Numbered from the stretch's first letter, positions 1 through 8,691 are shown. The stretch is 64,000 bases of DNA from Psychrobacter fulvigenes (GCF_904846155.1 NZ_CAJGZP010000001.1:310001-374000); one strand, 5' to 3'. Translations and numbers: made by a program. The notes: generated by a model not told the origin, from the letters alone.

Positions 1-60
1 TAGAATACGTATTCAGTTCAACTTACGATTGTCCCGAAAGAATGAAGAGATTCGGCTCAC

Positions 61-825
61 TTAATCTCGTTCTAATAGTATTCTATCCAAATAACCTCGC
101 GCACCACAACGCCTCAATCTAAATTGGTCATCAATATCTCTCAGTAATAACTGAGTTTTGCCTTTATAAGGTGCTGGATATAAACGTAGCTCAAGGGTTT
201 CATTTGCTTGATTCTCATCGTTAATAACCCAATGATTCTGTGACCATCTTGCAATGCTTTCTCCAATACTACAGCTATGAAAATTAGTAAAAAATAAATC
301 TCCTTCAATAACGGAGAGATGAGGTTTGTTAACGACACTATTAATTGAAAGAGTGTTTGTTACTTCTTGTGCATCATTTCGGCCAGTTTCTGAGTTATAT
401 ATTGAGATTTTAAAGGTTTGGGAAAACTTGCCAAATGAGTTCTTGCTCGGTAAATCAGAATGACTTAACTCATCTGAAAAGCTCCAAACCGTACCTTTGA
501 TATTTTTATCTTCAATATACTCTTGATACTCACGTATAAGACATGCTTTATCTTCGCAAGTATTCCGTTGAAAATCTAGCCATAATTTCTGATCTATAAT
601 GACATTATTTTTATAGATTTCGCTATCTTCTTTAGCTGCATCAGTGAGATTGCTTCTATATTTTTTTGCCATTACTTCATCAAACTTTGATAGTTCAGGG
701 CTTTTGCATATAGTCTTTTCCACCCAAGTACTGGCTTTATTACAATCAAAGCTTGCCGAATTTGCATTACTATTCAGTGTGCAAACACCTAATATACTTA
801 ATATTGTTAAAGATATTTTTTTCAT
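61..825 (-). CDS. Secreted LprI/DUF1311-type protein
   Basis: The protein is 254 aa and begins with a signal peptide (MKKIS followed by a hydrophobic stretch to about residue 23). Residues 27-95 have the LprI N-terminal (DUF1311) pattern: FDC, then KTIC, then a long helix with LSKFDEVMAKKY and further cysteines (CEDKACL). Family members are periplasmic or surface proteins, and one mycobacterial member inhibits lysozyme; that role is not shown here. The C-terminal ~150 residues contain Cys near HSCSIGES and RRCGARG and match nothing I recognise. It is a monocistronic minus-strand gene in AT-rich DNA. The export and domain calls are fairly firm; the function is open. Confidence 0.7.
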   Translation of the reverse strand: MKKISLTILSILGVCTLNSNANSASFDCNKASTWVEKTICKSPELSKFDEVMAKKYRSNLTDAAKEDSEIYKNNVIIDQKLWLDFQRNTCEDKACLIREYQEYIEDKNIKGTVWSFSDELSHSDLPSKNSFGKFSQTFKISIYNSETGRNDAQEVTNTLSINSVVNKPHLSVIEGDLFFTNFHSCSIGESIARWSQNHWVINDENQANETLELRLYPAPYKGKTQLLLRDIDDQFRLRRCGARGYLDRILLERD

Positions 826-1187
826 ATTTTTTCGTTTAATAGAAAGTGAGTGTTTTTTGATAAAGCTAGATTAGCCTAGCTTTATTCATAAAGTATAAAC
901 AAATTTATAGTCATAAAGTCATCTTAATTTAGCACAATGAAATATAGCTTTATTTCATTCAACTTGTTCGCTGGGCTAAAAGCCCAGCCTACATTTCTTG
1001 CTGATGGCGTGCGGACTAATTTGTGCAAGGAGAATTCTCCTTTAAGGGAATTCTCCTTGCAAGCCTAAAATTGTGTGCAATTTTTTTACGGCTTTCACGT
1101 CAGGGCTAGCGGTGAGATCTTGTTTCTTGCGGATAATGGTCGTGGTTTGGGTTCTTTATTCAGAACCAATCAACACCACCTCCAACC
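826..1187. other. Spacer with REP-like hairpins
   Basis: This 362 bp spacer between two convergently oriented minus-strand genes carries no credible coding region. It holds three palindromes: GCTGGGCT..AGCCCAGC at about 970-989, a 13 bp perfect inverted repeat at 1025-1060, and a shorter AAATTG/CAATTT hairpin at about 1065-1083. The last two are related to sequence near 23811-23890. Confidence 0.6.
1003..1083. repeat. Composite palindromic repeat, copy 1
   Basis: The copy starts with GATGGCGTGCGGACT (also at 3451-3465). It continues into a perfect 13 bp inverted repeat (GCAAGGAGAATTC at 1025-1037 and its complement at 1048-1060) and a second AT hairpin. Read on the other strand, the two hairpins line up in order with 23811-23890, which indicates a dispersed repeat family. 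No transposase is linked to it. Confidence 0.6.
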
Positions 1188-1736
1188 TTATATTTCAGCC
1201 AATACTTGATTCAGTGGTTGCTTAAGCTGCTGATATTTTTCAGGCATTTGCTTAAAAGGCTCGAGGGTAAAGCTAAAGGTTTTATCTCCATCAAAAACCC
1301 AGTAATTCCCCACCAGTTTGCCGTCTTCGGTTTGCAGATTGTCATGCGGGACATGATTGACAGAGAATTGATTTTTCTTAGCATCATACCAAACACCCAT
1401 CGCCCGCAGCGCTTGCTCGTCGCCATAAGTCAGCGTTAGCTGTGGCTGAATCTGACTATCCAGTGACGCCAAACTAAGCGTCTTGGTAGTAAAACCGTCT
1501 AACGCCTGCGCCCAAGTAGCATCACTTGTAGTCATCGCAGACACGCCAGCCCATAGCTCTCTAGCAAGAGTTAAATCAGCCTCTGAGCGAATAATCGCAA
1601 ACAAATCCTCTTGGACGATTTTTATTTGTTGGCTTTGAGGATGTATCGTCACCGTCGTTTTATCAGCGGCTATTATATTATTCTCTATCCCAAAAAAAGA
1701 GGTCAGCGCGAAGAAAAGAATGGTGAGTTGTTCCAT
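1188..1736 (-). CDS. Hypothetical secreted protein
   Basis: The protein is 182 aa, with a hydrophobic N-terminus (LTILFFALTSFFG) that looks like a signal peptide or membrane anchor. A soluble region follows, with VTIHPQSQQIKIVQEDLFAI and a central segment rich in Thr, Leu and Ala. I do not recognise the family. Codon use and length argue for a real gene. The downstream spacer has repeat hairpins and the upstream neighbour is divergently transcribed. A periplasmic location is inferred only from the N-terminus. Confidence 0.55.
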   Translation of the reverse strand: MEQLTILFFALTSFFGIENNIIAADKTTVTIHPQSQQIKIVQEDLFAIIRSEADLTLARELWAGVSAMTTSDATWAQALDGFTTKTLSLASLDSQIQPQLTLTYGDEQALRAMGVWYDAKKNQFSVNHVPHDNLQTEDGKLVGNYWVFDGDKTFSFTLEPFKQMPEKYQQLKQPLNQVLAEI

Positions 1737-1889
1737 AGGTTGAGTTACCGAGTTTTAGGATGATTGTTGATGAGCTTAGGGGCGGTATAGCATTTGCTGG
1801 TTTATTAGCATACGCTTAATTGATAATTTAAATATGTAGGCTATCATAATAGTAGTACATGCCAGTATCTTTGATAAAGGAGCGCTATC

Positions 1890-2165
1890 ATGGCCAAAGA
1901 AGTTAGATTGTTTAAAAGTAAAGAGCGAAAAACCAGAGAAGAAGTTGTGGCGTTTTTGCATGAGTTGGCGGACAAAATCTCCACTGGAGCGTTGGTACTC
2001 AGCCAAGGCACCGAGGATTTGCAATTAGAGTTGCCAGAGAATCTTACTTTAGAAGTCCAGGTCGAAAATGAAGAGAAAAAGAGAAAAGGTACCGAGCATA
2101 GCCTTGAGATCGAGCTCAAATGGTATGACAATGATCAATCAGCAAAAGGGCTAACGCTTAAATAG
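1890..2165 (+). CDS. Amphi-Trp domain protein
   Basis: This 91 aa protein starts MAKEVRLFKSKERKTREEV and has the alternating pattern of the small amphi-Trp family: a helix (VVAFLHELADKI), a strand pair (LQLELPENLTLEVQVE), a charged loop, and a final strand ending in ELKWYD. The family is widespread, small and of unknown biochemical role. An AAGGAG-type ribosome site lies just upstream (gataaaggagcgctatc). It is single, between a minus-strand secreted protein and the convergent lplA. Confidence 0.7.
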   Translation: MAKEVRLFKSKERKTREEVVAFLHELADKISTGALVLSQGTEDLQLELPENLTLEVQVENEEKKRKGTEHSLEIELKWYDNDQSAKGLTLK

Positions 2166-2243
2166 CCTCTTAGCTTTAGTAGCTTATCATTTGAATGAGA
2201 AGGTGGGTTGACGGTAGCTCAACCCACATAATTATTTAAAGAT

Positions 2244-3263
2244 TTAAGTTTCCATCTCACCAAGCAACCACGCAGACACGTCATTAATATGCGCTGCCAA
2301 ATCAGAATGCGCTTTGCTGAGCTCAGCAAGCTTGGCTTTTACCTCATGTCTATCATATTTAATATCAGTCAACGTCTCTTTTAATAGATCGATTAATTCA
2401 ACGTTTAGCGCATCAGAGAAGATGACCACCTCGCTAATCACTGCGTGCTTCACATCAAGGTGCAAATCAATAATGCCCCAATCAAAGCGCGTCTCAATGT
2501 GATGAGTAAATTCAGGGGTCTTGCCAAAACGCCAGTCCCAATCTGCCATTTGCTGATAGTATTTGTTCAGGTTAGGCTGCTTGGCGAGACTGGCTTCATC
2601 CAGCTCTTCTACTGGCACAGTGTCGCCATAATCAGTGTCACGATAGTATTCAAAAAACGCCTCAATAATTGCATCTGATAACGTCTCGTGATTGATGTCT
2701 TCATTAAATTCAACCAAATTGGCTACGCGCGCACGTACCGATTTAATGCCTTTGGCTTTGAGCTTAAGCGGGTGCGGATTGAGATAATCGCCCAGCTTTT
2801 GCATATTGGCATTCACCAGTAACGTGCCGTGATGAAAGCTACGATCCGCCGCATGTTTAAAGGCGCTGCCTGATATTTTCTTATCACCGACTTGCATATC
2901 GTTACGACCAGATAACTCCGCGTCTATGCCCAGTTTTTTTAGCGCATTGATGATAATGGTAAAGTTCGCTTCTTGGTCGTAGTCGTCTTTGGGCGATAAA
3001 AAGGTAAAGTTGGTATTGCCCAAATCATGAAACACCGCGCCGCCGCCGCTCTGACGCCGCGCCAAAAATACATCGTCTTCTTCCATCTTATCAATTTTGC
3101 ATTCTACCCATGGGTTTTGCGAGCGCCCAATGACCACGGTCTCGCTATTGCGCCATAAGAATAGCGTGTGTGAGTCGGGATTGAGCGTATTAAATATCCA
3201 ATCCTCGGTCGCGAGGTTAAACCAAGGGTTGGTCACGGCAGACTTTAAGATGCGTAGTTTCAT
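2244..3263 (-). CDS. lplA: Lipoate-protein ligase A
   Basis: The enzyme activates lipoate with ATP and attaches it to lysines of E2 and H-protein lipoyl domains in the cytoplasm. The 339 aa length suits the two-domain LplA form. The lipoate-binding signature RRQSGGGAVFHD lies at residues 69-80, the catalytic lysine is in KKISGSAF (about 129-135), and HHGTLLV follows at 144-150. The C-terminal ~85 residues are the accessory domain. It is monocistronic and convergent with the amphi-Trp gene. LplA is the best call; a LipM or LipL role is less likely given the KISGSAF and accessory domain. Confidence 0.9.
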   Translation of the reverse strand: MKLRILKSAVTNPWFNLATEDWIFNTLNPDSHTLFLWRNSETVVIGRSQNPWVECKIDKMEEDDVFLARRQSGGGAVFHDLGNTNFTFLSPKDDYDQEANFTIIINALKKLGIDAELSGRNDMQVGDKKISGSAFKHAADRSFHHGTLLVNANMQKLGDYLNPHPLKLKAKGIKSVRARVANLVEFNEDINHETLSDAIIEAFFEYYRDTDYGDTVPVEELDEASLAKQPNLNKYYQQMADWDWRFGKTPEFTHHIETRFDWGIIDLHLDVKHAVISEVVIFSDALNVELIDLLKETLTDIKYDRHEVKAKLAELSKAHSDLAAHINDVSAWLLGEMET

Positions 3264-3408
3264 TGTTTGTCCTTTTTATTATGAAGATTATTAATAGAAG
3301 CTATTGTTGCTGATGCGGGGTTAGAATTCAATGGCTGTCTGGTAGGGAGGATAGTTTTAGGATTTGAATATTGAGAAGAGGATTTATAAAGTTTTGGGGA
3401 ATGGTTAG

Positions 3409-3427
3409 TTGTTGGAGCCAATCCTGC
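3409..3427. repeat. Left arm of repeat flanking AlbA_2 gene
   Basis: TTGTTGGAGCCAATCCTGC here matches, in inverted orientation, GCAGGATTAGCTCCACCAA at 4780-4798 (17 of 19 positions). The pair brackets the AT-rich gene at 3680-4726. A shorter related string (GGAGCTAATCCCTG) lies at 23795-23808. Confidence 0.5.
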
Positions 3428-3450
3428 TATCCGCTTGTACCTAACTTGTC

Positions 3451-3472
3451 GATGGCGTGCGGACTGGTTTGT
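3451..3472. repeat. Fragment of composite repeat (copy 2)
   Basis: GATGGCGTGCGGACT is identical to 1003-1017, and the match resumes with TTTGT after two mismatches. This is probably a truncated member of the dispersed repeat family. Confidence 0.45.
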
Positions 3473-3679
3473 CTGGTGGCGTTTCAACATTTGAGCGATC
3501 ACCCCCCCCAGCCATAGTCGGCAACGCCATCGTCGGTGTTAGGATACCGCTACTATCAGGGCTAAACCGCTTCCCAAGTCGACCATTGATATTTTAAAGC
3601 TTCACTTATTCCTATGCTATTATTAGGACTAAACTTAAGTAAATAAAAATTCATTTTAAAACTAGCTCGGTGAGAATAC

Positions 3680-4726
3680 ATGTCAAATAAAAAAATATTA
3701 AAATTAAATGAGTTATTAATACTTAATGTTGACGCCTTAACTAAAAGAGTTAGTAACCGAGAAAGTGAACGTAGAGAGTTTAAGCTAAAGTTTGATAATG
3801 GTAATTTACCAAAGCTAGCTCGAACTATGGCATCTTTTGCTAATAGAGAGGGTGGGGTTTTATTCTTTGGCATTAGAGACCAGCCTAGAGAGCTAGTAGG
3901 TGTAAATGAACACGAGATACCTGATGATGTTATATTTACTAATTTCTTAAAGCAGTATTTCGAGCCTGAAATTTTGTTTGAATCAAAAACTATAGAGTTA
4001 TTGGGCAAGAACATTCATTGTTTGATTATAAAGCCATCAATTAATAAGCCTGTAATTTGCAGAAAATCAAAATCTCTAGTAATGCAAGGCAAGCCACAGA
4101 AAGAAATATTAAGAGAAGGTGCCATTTATTATCGCTACTCTGCTTCATCAGATGAGATTAAGTACGCTGATCTAAAAATCATACTTGATAATGAAAAAGA
4201 GAATTTTTTTAAGTCTATGATAGATAATATTACTCTTTTAAATAAAGTTGGAATGGATAGAGCTGCTATTATCGATGCACAAGAACTGTCTGAGAATGAT
4301 AGCTCTGCATCTGTATTTCTAACCAATGATACAGCGCGGAATCTAAACTGGATAGATAGTGGTAGGTTTGTCGAAGATGAAGGTGATGGAGAAAAGGCTT
4401 ATTATGTGGTAAGAAAAGTTGAAATAAAACATGGTGTGGAGATAGCTAAACCAACAGATTTTGCAATAACGCATCAGTTAACAAAAACAGCCTTATGTAG
4501 GTCCGTAAAAATAAGTGGATTGAATTTCGATGCAGTTATTTGGAAATTAGGAATTAAAGACAACTCTAAATATCATATATCTTCAAATCACGGAAAAAAT
4601 AAAATACATAAGTTTAAAAAAGAATGCGAGGATATCATCTTAAATGCTTATCCTTTAGATATGGAAAAACGTCTTGAAGCAGTGAAAAAAATCACCGAAG
4701 AATATAAGGCTGCTTTACGTAAATAA
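3680..4726 (+). CDS. AlbA_2/Schlafen-type DNA-binding protein
   Basis: This 348 aa protein has an N-terminal AlbA_2 (Slfn, divergent AAA-4) domain at about residues 25-165. The family signature is visible as ESERREFKLKF followed by ASFANREGGVLFFGIRD, then FFEPEI-like and IIKPS strands and EGAIYYRYSASS. The C-terminal ~130 residues carry a KPTDFAITHQLTKTAL segment reminiscent of a winged-helix or recombinase-like tail. Family members bind nucleic acid and several sit in defence or regulatory loci; no specific role can be assigned. The gene is markedly AT-rich relative to its neighbours and is bracketed by an inverted repeat, both signs of acquisition. Confidence 0.7.
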   Translation: MSNKKILKLNELLILNVDALTKRVSNRESERREFKLKFDNGNLPKLARTMASFANREGGVLFFGIRDQPRELVGVNEHEIPDDVIFTNFLKQYFEPEILFESKTIELLGKNIHCLIIKPSINKPVICRKSKSLVMQGKPQKEILREGAIYYRYSASSDEIKYADLKIILDNEKENFFKSMIDNITLLNKVGMDRAAIIDAQELSENDSSASVFLTNDTARNLNWIDSGRFVEDEGDGEKAYYVVRKVEIKHGVEIAKPTDFAITHQLTKTALCRSVKISGLNFDAVIWKLGIKDNSKYHISSNHGKNKIHKFKKECEDIILNAYPLDMEKRLEAVKKITEEYKAALRK

Positions 4727-4779
4727 TAACGATCATCTTGAGATATGGTTTAGGCTAAACGAGCAGATATAAGATGATG

Positions 4780-4798
4780 GCAGGATTAGCTCCACCAA
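4780..4798. repeat. Right arm of repeat flanking AlbA_2 gene
   Basis: GCAGGATTAGCTCCACCAA is the inverted counterpart of 3409-3427 (17 of 19 positions). Confidence 0.5.
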
Positions 4799-4808
4799 AT
4801 CCATAACC

Positions 4809-4841
4809 CAAAAAAAACGCCCCTAAAGAGCATTTTTTTCA
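4809..4841. terminator. Weak bidirectional terminator
   Basis: An A-run, a short GC-rich hairpin (GCCCC/GAGC with a TAAA loop) and a T-run follow one another. It could end transcription from the AlbA_2 gene and from the minus-strand trpR side. The stem is short. Confidence 0.4.
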
Positions 4842-4853
4842 TCTACCCAAATC

Positions 4854-5054
<201 letters not shown>

Positions 5055-5366
5055 TCACAGCTTAATCTCTTTACCAATATCAGTTAACCACTCATCAACC
5101 TGATGCTGCTCAAACACCTTAGCACCACGCGAAACGGTTGCGATACCGACACCAAGCTGGGCGCTAATCTCTCTTTGCGTGACGCCTTGCTGTAGTAGGG
5201 CAAATATGGTTAAGCGATTGGCTAGCTCTGTTTGCTCTTTTTCTGTCATGAGCGCATCGAATATCGCTGATAGGCGCGTTCTGTCATCCGTCTCTACCAG
5301 TAGCTTAAGTAGATAATCATAAGCATCGCTTGCCTGATTTTTTGCCTGATGGTCATCTTGTCGCAT
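5055..5366 (-). CDS. trpR: Trp operon repressor
   Basis: This 103 aa DNA-binding repressor uses L-tryptophan as corepressor in the family. The helix-turn-helix is visible at residues 60-82 (QGVTQREISAQLGVGIATVS followed by RGAKVF) and matches the TrpR reader-head pattern QRELK..LG.GIATITRGS. The length is near the E. coli protein (108 aa). It lies divergent from trpB, with an operator-like palindrome in between. Its stop codon is followed in frame by a GMC oxidoreductase remnant, so the extreme C-terminus may have been altered. Regulation of trpB, and possibly of itself, is inferred from the shared spacer. Confidence 0.85.
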   Translation of the reverse strand: MRQDDHQAKNQASDAYDYLLKLLVETDDRTRLSAIFDALMTEKEQTELANRLTIFALLQQGVTQREISAQLGVGIATVSRGAKVFEQHQVDEWLTDIGKEIKL

Positions 5367-5440
5367 TTCAACATCCTCTTAAATGAATCAAACCAGCTAA
5401 TAAAAGCTCACTATAAATACGTGCAAATCAACTCTAGTTA

Positions 5441-5469
5441 TTGACCTTATACAGGACTTAACTTAAAAT
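5441..5469 (+). promoter_or_regulatory. trpB promoter
   Basis: A -35 box TTGACC (5441-5446) is followed by a 17 bp spacer and a -10 box TAAAAT (5464-5469). The predicted start at about 5476-5479 touches the operator-like palindrome at 5480-5497, as in classical trp promoters. Confidence 0.65.
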
Positions 5470-5479
5470 ACGTTTCAGT

Positions 5480-5497
5480 GTACTAGAACATGAATAC
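5480..5497. promoter_or_regulatory. Putative TrpR operator
   Basis: The 18-mer GTACTAGAACATGAATAC matches the consensus GTACTAGTTAACTAGTAC at 12 of 18 positions. One half-site (GTACTAG) is perfect and the outer TAC of the other half is kept. It sits at the predicted transcription start of trpB, 114 bp from the trpR start. Placement and the adjacent repressor gene make it credible. Confidence 0.6.
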
Positions 5498-5592
5498 AAC
5501 GGCCTTATTATAACGCCACAAAAATAATTTGCTTGGATAATTTCCAGATATTAAAGCTTCAAAACTAAAATCCCAAAAACTAAGGTTTAACG

Positions 5593-6819
5593 ATGACAAT
5601 TGAAAATACGGCAAGTAGCTACGGGCTGCATCACTCAATCCTACCTAATAATGAAGGTTTGTACGGTGAGTTCGGTGGCAAGATTGGCCACCCTGAGCTT
5701 GCCAAAGCCATGGATGAGATAGAGAAGGGCTTTCGTGAAATTATCAAAGATGAAGACTTCGTCACTGAGATGAAACGCTTGCGTGAGACTTATATCGGCA
5801 GACCAAGCCCGATATTTCATGCCAGACGCTTAACCGAGCATTGCGGCGGCGCGCAGATTTACTTTAAACGTGAAGACTTAAACCACACTGGCGCGCACAA
5901 AATTAACCATTGTTTGGGTGAAGTGTTACTGGCGAAAAAGCTTGGCAAGACCAAAGTTATCGCTGAGACTGGCGCAGGGCAACACGGCGTAGCCTTAGCA
6001 ACGGCGGCTGCCTTGATGGGCGTTGAGTGCGAGATACATATGGGCGTGGTCGATATCGAAAAAGAACACCCTAATGTCAGCCGTATGAAAATTTTGGGTG
6101 CCAAAATCGTACCAGTATCACGCGGGGCAGGGACGCTAAAAGAAGCGGTAGACAGTGCCTTTGAAACCTATATGAATGAGCTGGATAGCAGTATGTTTGC
6201 GATCGGTTCGGCATTAGGGCCGGCGCCTTATCCAGAAATCGTTAGCTACTTTCAGTCGGTCGTTGGCCGTGAGGCACGTGCGCAGTTTTTGGAGACGACT
6301 GGCCAGTTGCCCAATAAAGTAGTGGCTTGTGTCGGTGGCGGCTCGAATGCGATTGGTATTTTTAGCGGTTTTTTGGATGATGCAAGCGTTGAGAAAATAG
6401 GAGTGGAGCCTGCGGGCGAGGGTTTAGATACTCCCAATCATGCAGCCACCATGACGCTGGGTATTAAGGGGGAGATTCATGGCTTTAAGTGCTATGTACT
6501 ACTCGATAAGGATGGCAAGCCAGCCCCTGTGCATTCGATAGCTTCTGGTCTTGACTATCCAGGCGTAGGTCCGCAGCACTCGCTGTTACGCGATATGCAG
6601 CTAGCGACTTATGAATCGGTGACAGACGCCGAGTGCTTAAAGGCCTTTATGGCGCTGTCACGACTGGAGGGTATTATTCCAGCCTTAGAGTCCGCCCATG
6701 CCATTGCTCATGCGATGAAAATTGCCAAGGATATGTCACCAGAGGAGACTATCTTAGTCAATTTATCAGGGCGCGGGGATAAGGATATTGATTTTGTATT
6801 GGATAAGGTAGATCTGTAG
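5593..6819 (+). CDS. trpB: Tryptophan synthase beta subunit, solo
   Basis: This is a PLP enzyme making tryptophan from indole and serine. The 408 aa protein has the Schiff-base lysine in HTGAHKINH (K103), the catalytic Glu in AETGAGQHG (E125) and the phosphate loop GGGSNA (248-253). No trpA, trpF or trpC is adjacent. Residues 160-220 ([12 protein letters not shown], then [20 protein letters not shown]) resemble chlamydial TrpB rather than the canonical trpBA-encoded subunit, which reads GPHPFP in this place. With trpR alongside, this suggests a TrpR-controlled indole-salvage gene, possibly acquired. A second, canonical trpB elsewhere in the genome is expected. TrpB identity is firm; the subtype is inferred from recalled sequences. 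Confidence 0.9.
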   Translation: MTIENTASSYGLHHSILPNNEGLYGEFGGKIGHPELAKAMDEIEKGFREIIKDEDFVTEMKRLRETYIGRPSPIFHARRLTEHCGGAQIYFKREDLNHTGAHKINHCLGEVLLAKKLGKTKVIAETGAGQHGVALATAAALMGVECEIHMGVVDIEKEHPNVSRMKILGAKIVPVSRGAGTLKEAVDSAFETYMNELDSSMFAIGSALGPAPYPEIVSYFQSVVGREARAQFLETTGQLPNKVVACVGGGSNAIGIFSGFLDDASVEKIGVEPAGEGLDTPNHAATMTLGIKGEIHGFKCYVLLDKDGKPAPVHSIASGLDYPGVGPQHSLLRDMQLATYESVTDAECLKAFMALSRLEGIIPALESAHAIAHAMKIAKDMSPEETILVNLSGRGDKDIDFVLDKVDL

Positions 6820-6940
6820 AGTAGCAATGAATGATAAGCCGATAAAAATAAGTGATTAATCAGAGCGGATGCACTCTCTGTTTAGTCTTTGGTTAGTTCC
6901 TATTTAGCCACTATCTATCAAGCCTATAAACCGTTATGAT

Positions 6941-6969
6941 TGCCATGTTTTTATAGCATGGCATTTTTA
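6941..6969 (+). terminator. Rho-independent terminator after trpB
   Basis: TGCCATG and CATGGCA form a 7 bp stem with a 9 nt AT loop, followed by TTTTTA. Confidence 0.65.
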
Positions 6970-7017
6970 TTGACTGGCCCAAACAGTCTATAGTTAATAC
7001 ACTTTAGAAATGACATA

Positions 7018-7087
7018 GCGCTACTGGAATGAATTTTGCGTAGCCTCTGGGAACGCAGCACGCAAGTAAAATTTATACCAGTAGCGC
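7018..7087. repeat. 70 bp palindromic element
   Basis: The ends are perfect 10 bp inverted repeats (GCGCTACTGG at 7018-7027, CCAGTAGCGC at 7078-7087). Inside, AATTTT/AAAATT and GCGT/ACGC pair as well, giving a long, nearly continuous hairpin. There is no T-run, so it is not a simple terminator. It lies between the trpB terminator and the next gene. Confidence 0.6.
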
Positions 7088-7146
7088 ATCTCAATCTATA
7101 ACAGTTTTATTTTCAATTGACTATATACGCTCAATAGGATTATTCA

Positions 7147-8055
7147 GTGACCAAACGCGATCTCATTACCTTTATTACGCTCTCTTGCATGTGGTCGCTG
7201 TCCTTTATCTTTTATCGGGTTGGCGTTCCTGAGTTTGGTTCGTTATCGTTTGCCAGCTTGCGCGTGGTGTTTGCTGGATTCACGATGCTAATCTTTGTTT
7301 TATTGAATGCCAAAAACAGACGCGGTATTCGTGAGAATTTAAAAACACTGGCGCTTGTGGGTTTGTTTTCTGCTGCCATTCCCTTTGTGTTGTTTTCATT
7401 TTCGGCGCAGTCAGTGAACGCAGGGGTGCTAGCTGTGCTTAATGCTTCCGTGCCGATGATGAGTGGCTTTATCGCCAGCACGTTTTTTAATGATAAATTG
7501 GCAAAAAAGCAAATCCTCGGCTTAGTCATCGGCGTCATCGGGGTGGTGATTTTGATGAGCGAAAGTTTGTTTGGCGGGCAGAGTGCAGAGTTAGGTATCA
7601 GCTCAGGGTTATTGCCGATGGGCTACGCTTTATTTGCTTGCGTCGGCTATGCTGTTGGCGCCAATATCACCAGAAACTACTTGGATGACATCTCACCGAT
7701 TGCGATCACCTCAGGCTCGTTGATCATTGCCAGCGTGGTCATGCTCCCCATTGCAGTGGTTGAGTTTCCGTATGGCAAAAGCATCAGTCTATTCGCTTGG
7801 GTGTCAGTGGTTTGCATCGGGGTGTTTTCAACGGCGATTGCGCTCATCTTTATGAACCAGCTGATTAAAAGTATTGGCCCAATGCGTGCCACGAGCATTA
7901 CCTTGGTGATTCCAATCTTTGCTATTATTTTGGGGTATTTGCTGCTTGGTGAAGCGCTGGATCTGCTGGCGATTATCGGCTCAGTGGTGATATTGATTGG
8001 GACGTATCTGTCTCTGAACTTGTCATTGACGATGTTTAGAAAAAAGACGATTTAG
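7147..8055 (+). CDS. EamA/DMT-family transporter
   Basis: This 302 aa inner-membrane protein has about ten hydrophobic helices arranged as two EamA repeats (about residues 5-135 and 150-292), typical of drug/metabolite transporters that export amino acids, metabolites or drugs. The second repeat ends with SITLVIPIFAIILGYLLLGE, a common EamA motif. The start codon is GTG at 7147, preceded by AGGA. It is monocistronic and convergent with the LOG-family gene. The substrate cannot be told from the sequence. Confidence 0.8.
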   Translation: MTKRDLITFITLSCMWSLSFIFYRVGVPEFGSLSFASLRVVFAGFTMLIFVLLNAKNRRGIRENLKTLALVGLFSAAIPFVLFSFSAQSVNAGVLAVLNASVPMMSGFIASTFFNDKLAKKQILGLVIGVIGVVILMSESLFGGQSAELGISSGLLPMGYALFACVGYAVGANITRNYLDDISPIAITSGSLIIASVVMLPIAVVEFPYGKSISLFAWVSVVCIGVFSTAIALIFMNQLIKSIGPMRATSITLVIPIFAIILGYLLLGEALDLLAIIGSVVILIGTYLSLNLSLTMFRKKTI

Positions 8056-8092
8056 TTGTGGGAAGCTTTAGCCTGCTTATATTGGCGTAAGC

Positions 8093-8656
8093 TTAAGTTG
8101 TCCATTTAGGTTTGGGCGGTGTATAAGCGGCCATTTGATCAAACAGCTCTGTCACGTCGTCTGATATCATCAGCATATCCAGATATTCTTGTTTCATAAA
8201 GCCACCAGCGACCATGGTCTCAAAAAAGGTGAACAGGCCATCAAAATAACCGTTCACATTTAAAAAACCACAGGGCTTGTGGTGCAATCCTAGCTGACCC
8301 CAAGTCCAGACTTCCGAGATCTCTTCTAGCGTGCCAGGACCTCCAGGTAGGGCGATGAAACCGTCAGCAAGATCTGCCATGATGGCTTTACGCTCATGCA
8401 TGCTTTTTACCAATATGAGCTCGTTGACGCCAGTATGCGCCAGCTCCTTATCTGCCAAATGATCGGGAATAACGCCGACGATATGTACGCCAGCAGCAAT
8501 GGCTGTATCAGCCAGTGCGCCCATTAGCCCGACCTTACCGCCGCCATAGACGATATGCAGTTTTTTCTTTGCCATGACTTGAGCCAATTCAATGGTTTTT
8601 TCGAGATGCTTTGGATCTGCCCCTTGGCTTGATCCACAAAAAACGGCAATGCGCAT
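8093..8656 (-). CDS. LOG-family phosphoribohydrolase
   Basis: This 187 aa Rossmann-fold protein belongs to the TIGR00730/LOG family, whose members release ribose 5-phosphate from cytokinin nucleotides or AMP. The nucleotide-binding IAVFCGSSQG lies at residues 3-12, YGGGKVGLMG at 37-46, SMHERKA at 85-91, and the signature PGGPGTLEE at 104-112. All catalytic motifs are intact and the length is usual. It lies 35 bp downstream of a lipoprotein gene on the same strand and may share its transcript. The physiological substrate in this organism is unknown. Confidence 0.85.
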   Translation of the reverse strand: MRIAVFCGSSQGADPKHLEKTIELAQVMAKKKLHIVYGGGKVGLMGALADTAIAAGVHIVGVIPDHLADKELAHTGVNELILVKSMHERKAIMADLADGFIALPGGPGTLEEISEVWTWGQLGLHHKPCGFLNVNGYFDGLFTFFETMVAGGFMKQEYLDMLMISDDVTELFDQMAAYTPPKPKWTT

Positions 8657-8691
8657 TATTTTCCTTAAGAGTTTTTATTTGAACGCTTTAT

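Larger units (their letters stand above)
3264..3679. other. Spacer with repeat relics
   Basis: This 416 bp spacer sits between divergent lplA and the AlbA_2 gene. An 80-codon open frame on the minus strand (3260-3502) is low-complexity and unsupported. The stretch contains one arm of an inverted repeat (3409-3427), a GATGGCGTGCGGACT copy (3451-3465) and an eight-C run at about 3502-3509. Confidence 0.5.

Noticed and set aside
3260..3502. 80-codon minus-strand open frame
   Set aside because: Low-complexity translation (Ser/Asn/Lys-rich), no ribosome site, overlaps the lplA start and repeat relics.
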